A stretch of 64,000 bases of DNA from Sympetrum striolatum (taxonomy: Eukaryota; Arthropoda; Insecta; Odonata; Libellulidae), in contig OX388346.1 of NCBI GenBank assembly GCA_947579665.1, positions 88,538,615-88,602,614 of the forward strand, in the 5' to 3' direction. Shown here one piece after another: positions 1-14,064 of this stretch. Each line of letters opens with the position of its first letter. Within the stretch, counting starts at the first letter, position 1. The notes under the pieces were generated by a model, which searched no databases, was not told where the DNA came from, and was given only the letters and a program-made list of their open reading frames with translations. The position numbers and the translations under genes were made by a program.

Positions 1-3000
1 CTTTGATTTCTCCTCTCACTTTGAACATGAGACGTCCAACCGTAATTAATCGCAGGAAATGGGCAGAATTCCGTCCGAATGAATAACTTCCATAGCTACG
101 GTCAATGGCATCACCTATCATCGGAAGAAAGTTATGTTCTTCTTAGCCAGAAACGTCGGCAGCTTTCAGGTGCCTTTAAAAGGTCTAATACCGTTTCTTG
201 CATATTGATGTTCAGTCGTGCTGTCCACTCTCCCGGTTTTCCTTTTCTCTTCCAATCTCCGCATCGCAGTGGGAGTTAAACTTTCGAGGCATTCAGAAGT
301 TGTCCTTTTGGCATTGGATCTGGCAAGCGGAAAAAGCAAGGTCTCTTACTGCTCTCCGGTAGTAAAAAAAAGTCTTAAGAATTGCGGAATTATTTCGAAT
401 AATTACTTTTTAACACTTTCTCTTTCGTAAGTAATTGAGGGTGCTTTCAATTTTAAATTTTGCCTTAAATCCTAATTTTGGCTTCATCAGAAAATCAATG
501 CAAGGTATCGTATATTTGGGTTTGTTGGAACAATCAATAGAAAGATGTCGAAGTACGGAATTAATGATAAAATCGTGTTTCATATTATAAATTAATTTAA
601 TATCGTCCGCTGACGACATTGAGAGATTTCTCACGCTTTCATGGCTTTCGTGGTTGACACAAACGTCTTCCTGGATCTCCCTAAGATGCGCGATTTTTTT
701 TTCATTAGAAGAAAGTTGAAAGTCCGTGTAGCAGTTCCAAATCTTCGCTAAAGGAAAGAGAGATTGTGGAAAGGGCGTGGTGAACGCATTCCTTCACTGT
801 TTTTTGCAGTTTTTCACGGAATTCTACGCTGATGGTGATGTTCTTTTTGTGCTGGTTGCATAAGTAGTGTGTCTCGAAAGTAATCAGGAAAGGAAAGTGA
901 AGGAATATATGTTCCAGCAGAATCTTCATTATTCTCCTCTCCTCTCCTGGTCTAACTTAATTAGTCTTGCCTTCATCATGTTCAAGTTATAGCTATTAAA
1001 ATAAATCTCCCGATTATTTGGAGAAAGTGCTATAAAAAAGAATGGATTTACGATCTGACATATATACACAATATTGGCCAGTTAATGACAAGGATCATCA
1101 AACGTTGCTAATTAGAATATTAAAGTTGTTGTCACTAGTATTATCGACAGTGAAAATGGAATTCTGCTGAATTATTCTTCAAATATCTGTTTTATGAGCA
1201 CAAGCTTCGGATTATGTATGAGTTCATATTCTTTATACTGTACAAGAATAAAAGTATTTTATGGAAACCAAGTGTTTTCTCGATTTGAAGGCAATCAGGA
1301 ATTAGTCTTCGAGACATTTTGTAAATAGTTCATATCAGGTAGCGATTATATTTCCGCTACTTAATTCTTTCGACGCTTTATTTACTCTCAAAAATAAATG
1401 TGGGATATTCATCTTAAGGCCAATTTCATATTTATGCTATTTTCGGTCATGAAATGGATGATTTGTGTTACTATTAGAACAAAAATTCTAATTCTTTCCG
1501 CATAGTTCTCCCAAAAACAAATGAATATATCTTGTAATATGCATGATAATTGACTTATCTTTCAGATGCGACTATTTAGATAATTATATTTATTAAGGAT
1601 GGTATTATTGCTAATTGGCTCAATCAACCCGAGTAATAATGCACCTCGTAACATATCCATTTATTCTTCACTCTCTTTGAAATTGAGTGGCCTTACGAAG
1701 CGAATCTTCGAAGGAAATATTCCTTTAAAGGAACAGTTACACGAAGTCCTGTTACAGAACAGAGAACGAAAAAAATAAATACTCTCACCTTCAAAGAAAT
1801 ATCCACGTAACTTTCCCGTTCGCCGATTTCTAAACGCTCTGAAAGAGAGAGGGTAGTGGAGATTATGGCCGAGGCATTACACGCATAAATAGCTCAACCC
1901 TTACGGCAATGGCGATTCCTGGGATGAAATTTCTTTAAAAGGATCGACCGTTCGCCTTCCGGAACTCGTGAAATATTACAAAAAGCGTTGAAGATGAAGA
2001 GCGTGACGAAGATGTTGTAAGGTGAGCAAAGAGATTTCTTCCGGGATAGGCAGCATCGTGGAAGGGCAAATGAGTTACATCATCGCAATCATCGAAGCAA
2101 ATATCACGTCCCGCCGCAGGTAGCGCTATAACTGTCGTTTACTCGATAATGCTTGAGATGTTTTATGGGGATGAAACGGTAAAGGTCCTTCATTTCGAAT
2201 ACCTTGAGAATCCTCATGTATATATTTATGTGGTAGCCATCTATTGTGGGATCGCGTACAAGACTGAAATTACGCAATTATTATCGACTAACCGCAGGGA
2301 AGTACTTAAGTTTGACCTAATGAAAAATGCACTTGCAGAGGGTAGTTCCGAGGGATACAAACATTAGATTTTCTTTGAAAAAGTAGCTTTTGATGCAAAT
2401 CTGTATCGATTCTATAGCCTAGGATTTTAATTTTTGATCAATCATATTTATTTGCATGGTTCCTAAATTTATATCAATTCTTTACGTAGTAATAAAAGTA
2501 TTTTTCTTAAAAGTTTAATTAAAGTGGAGTAATTACCAACACGAAAAACCAAACCCTAAAATGAAATCCTAAAAAGCATTTACCAACTCTGAATTTGGTT
2601 TTTAAATTCATTTTAAGGACACCTAATTGCTATTCAAAGTAATCACATACACTGCAAATTTATTTTATCTTTCCCCTCCAAAATGACCGCTTGGGCTTTA
2701 AATGCAAGAAAATAAAATACGGCCGATTTAAAACGAGTTATTGGTCTTTGTGCGAATTTACTTGCACGAAATCATGTAACCTACGTAAGGAATTGAATTT
2801 GCAATCTTCTTCGGGAATCAATCTTTCTTGTTCAAGATTGAGAGATTTTATTCGCACGTTTTTGTATTTCGAAATCTTCATCGGAAGTTCACAGTCTCAT
2901 CTAGAAAATTCCAATTAAATTGAGATGCGAAATTGCCTCACGCGGGTCTTCATCGATAGCTCACTTTAAACGGCGATTAGTATCTACGGCTTTCATAATT

Positions 3001-4019
3001 TCGTCATCTGGAACAATGCGCGGGAGGAAATAAAGTTCCCTCTCGAAGTGCGATTTCCAATTCCCACGGGTCTTCGGCGTCTTTGACAAAGCGTGGGAAG
3101 CTATCATCACGTTCGGAAAAGATCTCGCGTCTTCCACTGATTCCATTCTTCCTTCGATTGCCTCCTCTGCTTTTCGAAAAACCGAATCCGTTCGATCTTT
3201 AATCCTTTCTCAATCTTCGGCGGCCAAGAATCGCTGCGGTGAAAGTTTGGCCGAGAGCGTGCGAATATTTTTCCGTGATGGCGCACCATCTGCATTTCCT
3301 ACCCCTTCCTGCCATTTCACTTCCTAACCGATTCGAGATGGGAGTGCCCAGCGATATTTACTAATATCCCGAAAGCTATTCATATCGAAAAGTAATTCGG
3401 TGTCTAGAGAAATTGAATGTAGACGACCATTTCCCTTCCGCTAAAGAAATTTTCCTTCTTTGTTACTGTTCCATTCTTCTTTCCAAATTTTGTTTCCATT
3501 TCGGTCACTTGCTACAAAAGATTGAAGAAATCAAACAATATAATAAGAAAAAAATAGGTAAATAATTAAAAAGTTAAAATGACATGATAAGAACGCAAGA
3601 TAATTGTAAAATACGAATAACGAACTTTAATTAAGGATTGAATAAGTTTCCTTTCTAATTTTATTTAATAAGTCTGTGAAGTAATCCACTTGATTAGAAA
3701 GTGTATAGCCTATTCTAGGGATTGGAGAAAATGTATGTAATTAATAATTATTTAATTGGTCGATGATCCTAAATTTGAATATATATTGAGAGCTCCTATT
3801 CATTCGCAACCAAGGAATGAAGGCTACGTAGGAAAATATATAAATATATTGGGTAAAAATATTAAGGACGAGTGAGATTGACGTTGACGAGTACATGTGC
3901 AGTGAATATATATATATATTTTTTGTAATTAAAAAATGCAGATAGGATTTATAATAATATATGTAATATATGTATATGTGTTACCACCGGACGACTAGTC
4001 CACTTATAGCATTTTTACT

Positions 4020-4040
4020 ATAATAATAATAATAATAATA
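4020..4040. repeat. (TAA)n microsatellite
   Basis: A run of about seven ATA/TAA trinucleotide units. Low-complexity simple repeat with no coding context. Confidence 0.8.
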
Positions 4041-4223
4041 TAAAGCTACACGGGGAATTAACAATAAACATAGGAGATACATAATAACTAATATACTAAA
4101 GTTATTAGTGTTATTATCGATTATAATATATGATATTTGCTCTATAGGTTCAGATAAAATCAATTACTATTCAACCAAACGGTTCTAAATTTTCTGTTGT
4201 AACGTTAGAGCTAATTAATCAAG

Positions 4224-4296
4224 ATGAAAAAAAACAATTTGTACTTTTTCCACAGTATTAAACACTGTGGAAAAAGTACAAATTGTTCTTCTTCAT
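4224..4296. repeat. Long perfect hairpin (33-bp arms)
   Basis: Arms 4224-4256 and 4264-4296 are inverted copies. The inner 24 bp are perfect and only two mismatches occur in the outer 9 bp; the loop is 7 nt. The arms contain the TTTTCCACA block also present in the larger hairpin at 58941-59052, and both are followed by a similar ATGGCGT...TTCCACAA segment. Probably a foldback mobile-element remnant; a small-RNA hairpin is possible. Confidence 0.8.
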
Positions 4297-7200
4297 AATG
4301 GCGTATTTCCACAAGACATCGCCAGAGACTGTGAATTCTATTCTAATTAATCAATTTGTACATATGAACACTGGCTATTTAATCATTTGTAACAGTAGTA
4401 TTATTAATATCGAGGGTGATTTTTAAGTGTCAGATTGTTTAGCTGAAAGCTCTCATTACCATGCTCTTCATTTATGATTACTTTCGCAAATGTTGATAAT
4501 TATCTTCCTTTGCCTTAAATGCTAGTGGAATCATTTGAAACACTGTTTGAAATATCTGTCATCTAAAGTGTGTGAATTCAAAACCAGAGATCGAATCTCT
4601 TTCTACTGCAAAAGACTTTCTTTCTTCTTCCCCATAAAACCGAATATTACTTGTTTTTGAGCTGAAGCGTGTGGGCAATTGGAGCTCGCATGCCCTGGAT
4701 TTGATGCGGTTCAGCAAGAAAAAGGATTAACCTTCGGTGGAATCAGTCCGAGAAGGCCGTGTTATTGACCCTGAGGATAATTTCCCGATTTACCGGCTGC
4801 CGCATTAGGAAAGATCTTGTTTACGGTTTTTATGTTCCTTTTCCGCGAGAAATCTTCGATCCACGCGAAAGATTCAATTCGGGAACTCGTCTCAACCGGT
4901 TCGAGACGTTGAAATCCTCTTCAACTTGACACGAACTCCGATTCCTCTCCAAGAAATGATTAGCGCAGAACTTTCACTCTCTAAGAGCCTGAAGGCGGCA
5001 TTTGGAATCTCTAACCACTATTATTTTACAGCTTTTCCTTTGATTTAATATGGATAATTATTCAACCTTCATTTCTGTCTGTATAAGGAGACATTTGCGA
5101 GGTAAATCGTTTTGGTTTCCATATCGAAGTAATTGTTACTGCAGGGAACGATTTCTACTAAATGCCTACAAAATTAGCTAAAATACTAGCAGTAGTCATT
5201 TGCTCTTTAGCATATGCAAATATGTTAATTGAAATGGGATGTCGGGATTTGATCCTATGTGGAAATGGAGATATCTAGAAAAATTTTAATTGGTTAATTA
5301 TACCATTATTATTGATATTATTGATTATAACTATTGACTACATGTAACATGGTAGAGATTTTCAATTTAGTAACAAGGAGGTAAGTTAGTGGTAGCTTTT
5401 TTGATTCCTTAAGAGTACAAGGAGATCTTCCACATTTTTGATAAATTCTGAGAAAGGAATTCCATCGAAAGAGTCTCAAGGGAAGTAAAACTCAAGCGTT
5501 AACAGCACCTCAACGGAAAGTGTATACTAAACGAAATCTCATGATCTTCTGTTACAATGACTCAAAGTTTTCGTAACATAAACTGAATTCTTAGTGTCAC
5601 ATTTTACAATATCATCCCGAGCTACTTCTTAAGCCTCCTTGGACGGACTTGAGGGTGCATTAGAGAAATCGCACAAATGATCCTCCTTCTGATATTTTAC
5701 TTAAACATTTATCGAATGTCTCGTAGAACAAGGGTCTAGTTTCATTTGTCAGCAATGCATGCAGTAGGCCAAGAGATCCAGGGGCGATTAGGAGAAATCG
5801 TCTTAGGAAAAAGCTGAATGTGTCATTGTTAGCGGCTGCAGATTAATGTCTCTCGAAGACGACCGTGAAAGTGTTAAATACGTCGGATTTACCGAAGTCG
5901 TCGAAGCGAAACTAATCCGCGAAAAGAAGTCTCAAGACAAGAGGTCAAGCATTTCAACCTCACGAGACTTTACTCATAGATAAATGGAAGAGACTTCAAT
6001 GACCGTGTTCTTTGGAGGGCTCTGACAGCAATAGTTCCATGGGAAAGTAGCGCGTTCCATGTTTTTCCCGTCTTCAAATGTGATACCATTTAAAGAAGTT
6101 GTGGGATTAATTACTTACCTCGACTGAGAAAAATTTCCGAATTAAGAAACATTATTTCTCCTCTCTCCGGAGATTGATGTAGTAATTGCTGTTCTCAAAA
6201 CGTAAACCCTGAGAAAAAAGACTTCGCAATGAATTTTCTTCCCATTCCTCGGGTTACACGTTCCCATTATTGTCCTATTTCTTTGCCTTCGCTCGCAACA
6301 TGCTTGTGCCCCTGGGCCATAATGCTTAACGTGAAGGGTTATTTTGGTGAGAAAGTACACAGATTTTTTGAAGAGCAAGGTCTGAAATGCATTCGCGAAA
6401 TCTATTCTAATTAAAGATGATTGCTAAATACGCAGTTTAAAAAAACACTAGGTTACCTCGTTTTGTGAGCCAAAATTTACATAGTGATTGTGTTAAACTC
6501 TCTTTCATACTTCCCTTGATCCATTTTCATCATTAATAAACCAGAATATCTCATATTCTCCTCACTGGGGTCTTGTTTTAATTAGAAACGCAAATTCTTT
6601 GTATTCCGATTTGAGATCTAGTGAAGTATGCTTTGAGAGAAATTCAAATTCTTATTGCAGCATTATCGTCTCTACAGTTTTTAAAACTCAACTTTACTTA
6701 AATTCGTAGAATTTTCTTTCGCACTTTTGGTAAAGACATGCTTGATTTATTTCCTTCCAAAAAATTGCTCTCTTCCAAAGAATATTGCAGTTTTTCGTAT
6801 TATGGTAAAGTAAAAATCTAATCTTTCATAAAATAAAGGAAGTGAAAGTAAGTATTAATATTGATAATTTAGTATTTAAATGGGAAAACTAATCAGAGAA
6901 ACAAATCAAAACAAAAAAAGCAGAAAGCATGGTTTGGAAAAATATTGAATAATACTTTTCCATAAAATATGTCCCTAATGTTTTACTCGAGTGTAATTTA
7001 ACTACTTTCGAGTGTTAATTAAACTAATTACCTGTATCGAATGTTTATAATCTGAAAGAATAAACAGTGAACGGTTAGTGGCGATCTATCACCAAAAGAA
7101 AATATCCAGTTTCGTAATTGCGTATTAAACCCGAAGTATAACATTTTCCTTTAATTTAATTCTGCAAAGATCCAAAAAATTAGTTCGAAAGGCAATGATC

Positions 7201-9689
7201 AAAAACCTTCGCAAAAGTTCACGATTTAAAGATTCCGAGCAATGCCTTTGCGAAGGAGGGTTGCTGGTGCCAGTCACGCGTCTTGCGCCACGCTCTAGTC
7301 ACGATTGCCGAAGTGGAATAAATGTTCGGAGTGTGCAGCCGTAGAAAAACAGTGACTTTAATCTTATAGCGGATCTTTATGGCGACACAGCGCGGCCATT
7401 GTCGCAGCAGTCAAGTGAACCGTGAGATTTTGAACAACCCTTTCCAATGCGTTTTGCCTCCAATTTCCATTCGATTGTTTCTTGTCGGCGTTTATTCGTG
7501 CGATGCAATTTGCATCGTCTTTGTGATAAGTTGCACAAGAGATGGATTTGGTCGGAGCCCAAGTGAGAAAAAAGGGCTCAAGTATTTGTGGCCCCTGCAC
7601 GAATGATCACGGAAAAACACTGGAATGTTTTTATCAGAGCTTTCTTTGGAAGAATTTTTCCGTGCTTTTTTTTTTGCTTTGTCGTGATGTAATAAGTCGG
7701 ATGATTGCCTTAGCTGTGATATCTATGTCATTAACGATATTTGTGAGTAAAAATCGTTAATTGATATGTAAGAGAAAATAACCACAGAATAATTTTAGAT
7801 TTCTAACATGATACAATCTGATCTTATGAGATATAATAAAAATAACAATGCAATGCTAGTATTTGCAATCATAAACAACGCAGTTTCAAGGATGAATCAT
7901 TTATTTGCATAACCATGAAGTCTAAAATAAGATGCAACTAGAGTTTTTATGCCTCTATTTTATGACATGTTTTTATGATATTACAATATCGTTTTTAAGT
8001 TCAATTCATTCAACAAACTTGCTTCAATCAAAAAGAAAGAAACCATTAAGTAAAACTGATTGACATTGTAAATTAATAATACGCACATTTATTTATAAAA
8101 TTAAAAAAATAAGTAATGATTGAAGTGGAACAAAAGCACAAAGAGAGAATGAAAAAAAATCTATCCCAAGACTTTCTTCACTTTAATTTGATTTCCTCTA
8201 AGTAAACAGAATTTTTAAGGCCGATTTACAGTCGCGAAAATAGATTGTCTTGTTCCGAAGAAATGTTTCCGTCTTAATTAGATGTAAGGAGTAATTCAAG
8301 CAGTAGATACCATTCCAACCCAATTTATTTCCACTCCGCATGAGTACGCCGTCGGTATCTCGAAGCAGACGAAAAAAGCCCCAATCAAGCGAAACCTTTT
8401 CCCTCCAATCCAAACCTCCCACACTCCACAGAGTAAAACTCCCTCCGAAACTTAGCTGCATAAACGAGCCTAGGGTGACACCCATGCGCAACACTTCGCA
8501 ATATCGGTATATGGGTCGCACCCCGCCTTCTGGACCCACCCACTCCTTCACGTGTTCAACCCTTGGAGATGGAAAATGTGAGAGGGCGCATTGGGCGGAG
8601 TCCGAACTAAGGTTCAAGAGAGAGGAAGTGAAGAAAGGGTATTTGCGTGGAATTTCAAACTAAGTTCACTTCTTAAATGCCACGCCTTCGATTCCTAAGT
8701 GACATAGCACGTTGTTCTCAATTAAAGGACACCAATCGCATAGGATCGTAGCCATGTTCTACGCAATTTAAGCCAGTGTCACCAACTTTGAATGTACGGT
8801 AATTAACTTGGTGTTTGAGAAGTAGATTTATACTATATTAACTCAGTAATATCTCAGCTATTCCATCCTAAGGAGATACATCAATAGAGGTTACAGTCAT
8901 CGGCTATCAGATCATCAAACATCTCAATAAATTAAAGCTTTAAAATCTAGGGAAAAGATTTATCTCTCTTTATTTATAAATTTTAAATATTTAATAAGCT
9001 AAAAAAATCTATCTTTGCGTTAATGAAATTAAAATATTTAAGAAAGTAAAAGACGATAATGAGAGAGGATAATTCTTTCACGAAATTGAGACCAATTATG
9101 GAGTGAAATTAATTTATCGCTGAAAATAAAGGAAATTGTTTTATAAAACCCAAGGTCAGGTTTTGAACTGAATGGAGATCCCAGTAAGATAATCAGATCA
9201 TTAACAGCATTCGTTGGAAAACATTTACATTTTTCTAGTGACTTACTACGTATATAGTGCGTAAAAATGAGTAGAATGATTTTCTTCATAGCAGTTTAAA
9301 AATATTCCAATAATGAACGTTCCGCTATTGAAGATAGAGGGAAGAACGTGAATGGAACGAGAATCTGTCTGCAAATGTAAAATAGTTAAGATGGAATGTC
9401 CAGCCAGGGAGAACACATATTCCAATGCTGAGTAAACTCAAAGAGTTATTCGAAAAATCCTGTGACGGTTTTTAAACATATTTAAAAGTATTTTTTTTCA
9501 CTCTGAGTTTCAAAGGATTTGAATCGAATTAAAGGTATTTGTGATAATTTTTTTCAACATATTGACAATTTAACCAAAAAAATGTAATGAAATTTCCTAA
9601 CTGCATTTTTATTTGCGAAGCAAACAAACCTGTCCAAAAAGGAGAACAAAGCAATGTTCTGGAATGGATTGCGTATAAAATACTATTCA

Positions 9690-10060
9690 AGGGGGAGAAA
9701 ATAAGGCATGCCAAGAAGTGACCTCGCTCCTTCCCCAAAAACTCTCTCCAGTGTTATAATGTTTCCTTCAGTTTCTCTCGCAATGGACTCCCACATGTGC
9801 CCAAGGGCTCCGAGAGTTGGGCGGCGCCCCAGTGAGAGTGAAAGAGAGATAAAAAAGATTGAACCCGCATTCGTGTCGAGCGAGTTATCAGGAGAAAGTG
9901 GATGACTTCCTCGCATTTCTTTCCAATGGAATCGAGAGTACGCATGTGTGTCTGTGGGTTATTCAGATCGCTTTCTGTGACGGTAGACGAACCGGAAGTG
10001 AGTGGACCCACGTGGCCAACAGGAAGTCGCACGCAGACATTCACCGTTTACTCGCCAGAT
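9690..10060. other. GC-enriched stretch, possible upstream control region
   Basis: This interval is clearly more GC-rich than its surroundings and lies 1.5-1.8 kb upstream of the first recognised exon of the cuticle protein gene. It has a weak TATA-like GATAAAAAAG near 9847 and several overlapping short frames on both strands. One frame starting at 9901 runs into a consensus-like donor GAAGTGAGT near 9990 in phase 0. None of its frames looks like a signal peptide, so I do not call an exon. It may hold the promoter or first exon of that gene. Confidence 0.25.
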
Positions 10061-11510
10061 TCCGTTCTCTCTTTTATTTGAAAGCTATATTTAGCACCTC
10101 TGATTATAGAATTGGATCTGTTTTATCTGCCAATCAGTTTTTAATGGGTGTGAAAGAAATTGAAAATTGCTGTAATGCTGCTGGAATTGCTCAAGTGCAC
10201 TCGATACATTATGACAGCTCCCAGTAAATGAAACGAGGAAAATTATCTACAGTTGTCATGGAGAGAAATAATGGTCGTAAAACATGTCCTTATAATCTTC
10301 ACGTAATAATTCTCGATATTTTAATCTTTAAACGTATTTGGGATACAAATAAATTAATGTAGGAGGAATATTTTGATAGCTTTTACAGTAAATACTTCAC
10401 TTATTAGTTACGGAGTGACATTCCCTAGTAATTCTAATATCAGTTGTTCCTTGCACGTTCATTTATCCACAGCATCCAAAGCAGGAGCAGGCCCTTTCCT
10501 TATTAGCTAGATAGGCAGACGCTTGCTCCAGATTGATCGCATTAAATCTCCTTTTTACTTTCGTACGGTCGTTACTCCAATTGGGAATGTTACGTGTGCG
10601 CACGTTCGAAAGCTATCACCAGAAAACTCTCTTCTCAGCCTTTTTCCTTTCCAAGTAAGTCAACTTCGTCTTGGGCGCCTTTCAGTTACCGATGACTTCT
10701 GCTTTCCTTTCTCGCACTCTTCTGGGTACGATTCCAAGCGTAATATTACCCTTCGTGGTAAAAGAACGTAACCCTTTCTCTGGAACATATATGTAACTAA
10801 AATAAGTTCTCCTTGAGATGTTATTATATTAAAAAAGGTTTTTAGAAGAATTTGTATAAAAATAGTGCTTGATCAGGAAATTATTTTGCAATACTTCGTA
10901 ATTTTGTATCGGCGACAAAGGCCAACATTTTGTCAACAGAAACAAAACAGGTTCTCTTAAAAATAAACCGTCTTATTTTGAGAGGTTTCAACCCATTATA
11001 TAAAAAATTATAAAAAACTTTACCTAATCTCTTTTCAAACGTAAGGTAAAAGATAAACGTTAATTTCTTTTCTTCTCTCTTATAAAGCGTTGTATTGTTA
11101 TATTCTTATGTGCTGTTATAAGCAGGTTCCTATGAGTACATCAAGAAAGTGTCGCTGGTGTTTAACTTAAAACCACCTTAAAATCAATAAGTTAAAAGTT
11201 AAAGGAAAGCCAATGCTCCTGCTTATTATCATTATCTTGTATACATTACAGTTTATGTATATTTAAGGGTTTAATTGAAACTTCAAGTAATCTGAATGGA
11301 TCATGAACTTGTAAATATTATTGAATTTGCAATTAAGTTAATGAATATATCATAGTCACTCTTCTTATGTAGCCATGTGGAAGACTTTTGAAATGTTTGA
11401 GTCAAACTGTGACAGAATGTTAACTTTCCACTCGCATGTTTTTTCCAAAAGAAGTTTATCTGTTGGCATCTAAACCTGTTCTTCTTTTCCTATGGATTAT
11501 GTTTCGCCAG

Positions 11511-14064
11511 CCCAATCCAGCATACAATTTCTCCTTCGACGTCAAAGACGACACTTTCACCAACTATCAGAACCGCAAGGAGCAGAGGGAAGGAGACAAG
11601 ATCACTGGCTCTTACAGTGTCGTAGACTCTGATGGATTCATCCGAACTGTCACCTACACTGCTGACCCCCTGCAAGGATTCAAGGTGAACACAATGTTTT
11701 CAACTAAATAGCCTTTCTTTGCATTTGATGACCTTACGCTTGTTATGACAATCAAGGAAAATCTCCCAGAAGTGAGAGAATATTATCGTTTGCTTATTAG
11801 CCAATTTCATCTCCTCAAGATACAATAATTACTATATCTATGGCAATAGTAAAATATCACAATGCAAAAAATTATTGCGATTGATGAATACTTAGACGTT
11901 GGTTATTACATGAGCTAAAATAATTAAAGAATTAAAAAAATTAAAAAATAATTAAAATAATGAGCTATTATTTGATGAATAAAATGAAGACCTTAAGAAA
12001 AAAAAAAGATAACGAAACGTTTATGAAAAGAAAATGTTAAAAGTTACCGCAATGGTACACTGGTTCAAGCACTCTTTATCGATTAATAATTTGGAAATCT
12101 GGGCTCTCAAATAATTAGTTAAACATTTTTCTCACTGTTAACATTTTCTGTAAGAATATGTAAATCGGTGAGCGTGAATTCGGGGATACTGTTAATTTTA
12201 ATAAAATATTATGTAGACATATTTCCAAGTCAGTCCCTAAATGTATCAATGTTATCTACTTAATTGTTTAGTATCTCATGCAGATCTTATCGCTAAATTT
12301 TGGAATTCTTAATCGTTATTCGCAGATTGAGTCGAATGTTTACGTAACTGCGTCACGTGACAATGATTACTTAATGATTTTATTCCATCATTTGATAAAA
12401 CTGCCATTATTGGTGAATCAGTCCATCTTTTTGACGCATTAAATTGCGCAAATATATGATTTTACCGACTGGATTGCAGCTAAATGCCTTTGGGTTGACA
12501 CTTCACCTAGATTCGAGTGAACTCAGTAGGAGCAGCGTTTGCGTGATTCGGAAACCAAGCCTCTCTCTTGCATTGGCCTTTCTTATTGGCGGGTGTTTTC
12601 TTTTGTAGGCCGAAGTGACGAGGGAGCCCACTGACATCGTGGTCAAGCTGCCCACTCCTCAGATTCCCTCAGCAGGACTTCCAGTTGGCGGTTACTCCCC
12701 ACAGCCCGCTCCTCAGCAGAGACAGCCACAGTACGCTTCCCCTGCACCCGTTCAGCAGCACCAGCCCGCACCTCAGCCTCAGTATATTGCCCAGTCCGCA
12801 CCACAGCAGCAGGTAAGAGTCGAGACTGAATGGTCCCCGTATTAGAACTATCTAAAAAATAATGCATTCCCCCCCTATGACGACGTCCTGAGAACGATTA
12901 TCACGGCATCTATGGCATCCTTGAAAGTATTAGTAGTAACCAATGTTCCACTTTTCACCTAAGTAGTGGTAGAAATGGATTATTTATAAACAATCCGAAA
13001 TACTCTGGAAACTGAAAATTCCCAAAACTATGATGTAACCCAAAATTCAAACGTGCAAAAATTGACAGTAAGAATATTCTATTATCTATTTTGTTATATT
13101 TTATTGAAATAAAAATTTATGATAACTAAGAAAAAGTTGAAGTTGAATCAGGCCTTGTGATTAATTAACATTAAATGGTATTAGTGAGTCAAATAAAATG
13201 AAGTTCAACTTTGGTGTAGGTTGAGATAAAATAAAGAGAGAAAAGGATGAGAGACATACTTTATGTTTTGCAACCAACAGAGTCAGTTGTCTATAAGCTA
13301 TTTATTGATAGAGTATCGTTATAAAGTCGGACGCTATTCAGATGGAAATTATTGTCTTAACTAAAACCATTTCTCTTCTCTCATACTACCGTAAACTACA
13401 TGGAAAACCTTACAGATACGAAATATTTAACTAATTCTCATGAAAATGTGACTTAACTTTGCGAGATACTTACTAAGTGATGCCATCATACTATTTCTAT
13501 AATTATCTATATGTAATTTCTGTCACTTGCAGATAATCTTGACTATAATTATAATTTTAACTATAGTTTATTAATGCTATTTACAATGTAAATATGCAAA
13601 TAATTAGTCACCTCGAAAACACATTCTTGAATTCATTTTCTTCAAATGGAGTAAAGGGAATATTCCACCAAATTCTACCTTTATTTTTCGATATAATATA
13701 TATTAACTGGCGACAAGGTAGATATAGGTAAATAGGATAAAGTTTGCAATAAGATTTCATGAGTCGTGATAGCGATATTGTTAAGTCTGTTTTCCTATTT
13801 ATGCTTGAATGCGTCGATTTTATATATTACTCGGATCCTACTGCGTATTTGAAACTCAACTGCTACCCGTAACACACTTTATCTGAATCGAAATTCCCTC
13901 TCCAGCAGGCTTACCTTCGTCAGGCCCAGCTCCAGCAGGCCCTCCAAGGCGCCTACAGACCTAGTGCAGGGAAAGCACCGATTGGTGGCGCACGCGTCGG
14001 AGTCCCCGTTGCAGGTGGCCTCATCTACCAGCCTCAGCAGCACCAGCAAGCATACCATCAATAG
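11511..14064 (+). CDS. Cuticular protein with Rebers-Riddiford chitin-binding domain (RR-2-like), 5' partial
   Basis: Three coding exons are visible: 11511-11684 (58 codons), 12609-12812 (68 codons) and 13906-14064 (52 codons plus TAG). All junctions are phase 0 with good signals (TTTCGCCAG acceptor; AAG/GTGAAC, CAG/GTAAGA donors; TTTTGTAG, CTCTCCAG acceptors). Exon one gives the chitin_bind_4 core: AYNFSFDVKDD, NYQNRKEQREGDKITGSYSV, DGFIRTVTYTADP and GFK, completed by AEV in the next exon. The GSYSVVDxDGxxRTVxYTADxxxGFxAEV pattern is RR-2-like. It is followed by EPTDIVVKLPTP and a Gln/Pro/Ala-rich tail (PQYASPAPVQQHQ, QAYLRQAQLQQAL) ending in QQHQQAYHQ. In the family such proteins bind chitin in the extracellular cuticle. 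The signal-peptide exon(s) must lie upstream and were not identified, so 178 residues are a minimum. A candidate poly(A) signal is at 15249. Confidence 0.85.

Larger units (their letters stand above)
1..9660. other. Gene-free 5' region
   Basis: I see no supportable gene here. Open frames are short (under about 140 codons), lack signal peptides, family motifs or credible splice-linked continuation, and often occur as overlapping pairs on both strands. The sequence is AT-rich with scattered patches of higher GC (for example near 3.0-3.3, 7.25-7.6 and 8.3-8.6 kb). The only clear structures are the hairpin at 4224-4296 and a weak 10-bp inverted repeat at 7206-7215/7247-7256. Unfound 5' exons of the downstream cuticle gene could lie here. 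Confidence 0.5.

Noticed and set aside
8198..8663. Overlapping open frames of 139 (-) and 107 (+) codons
   Set aside because: Mutually overlapping on opposite strands, no recognisable motif, no supporting splice or promoter signals.
10523..10771. 82-codon plus-strand frame containing a GTAAGT donor in phase 0, possible first exon of the RR cuticle gene
   Set aside because: The deduced N terminus (MLQIDRIKSPFYF) is not a signal peptide and no promoter is seen, so the link is not supported.
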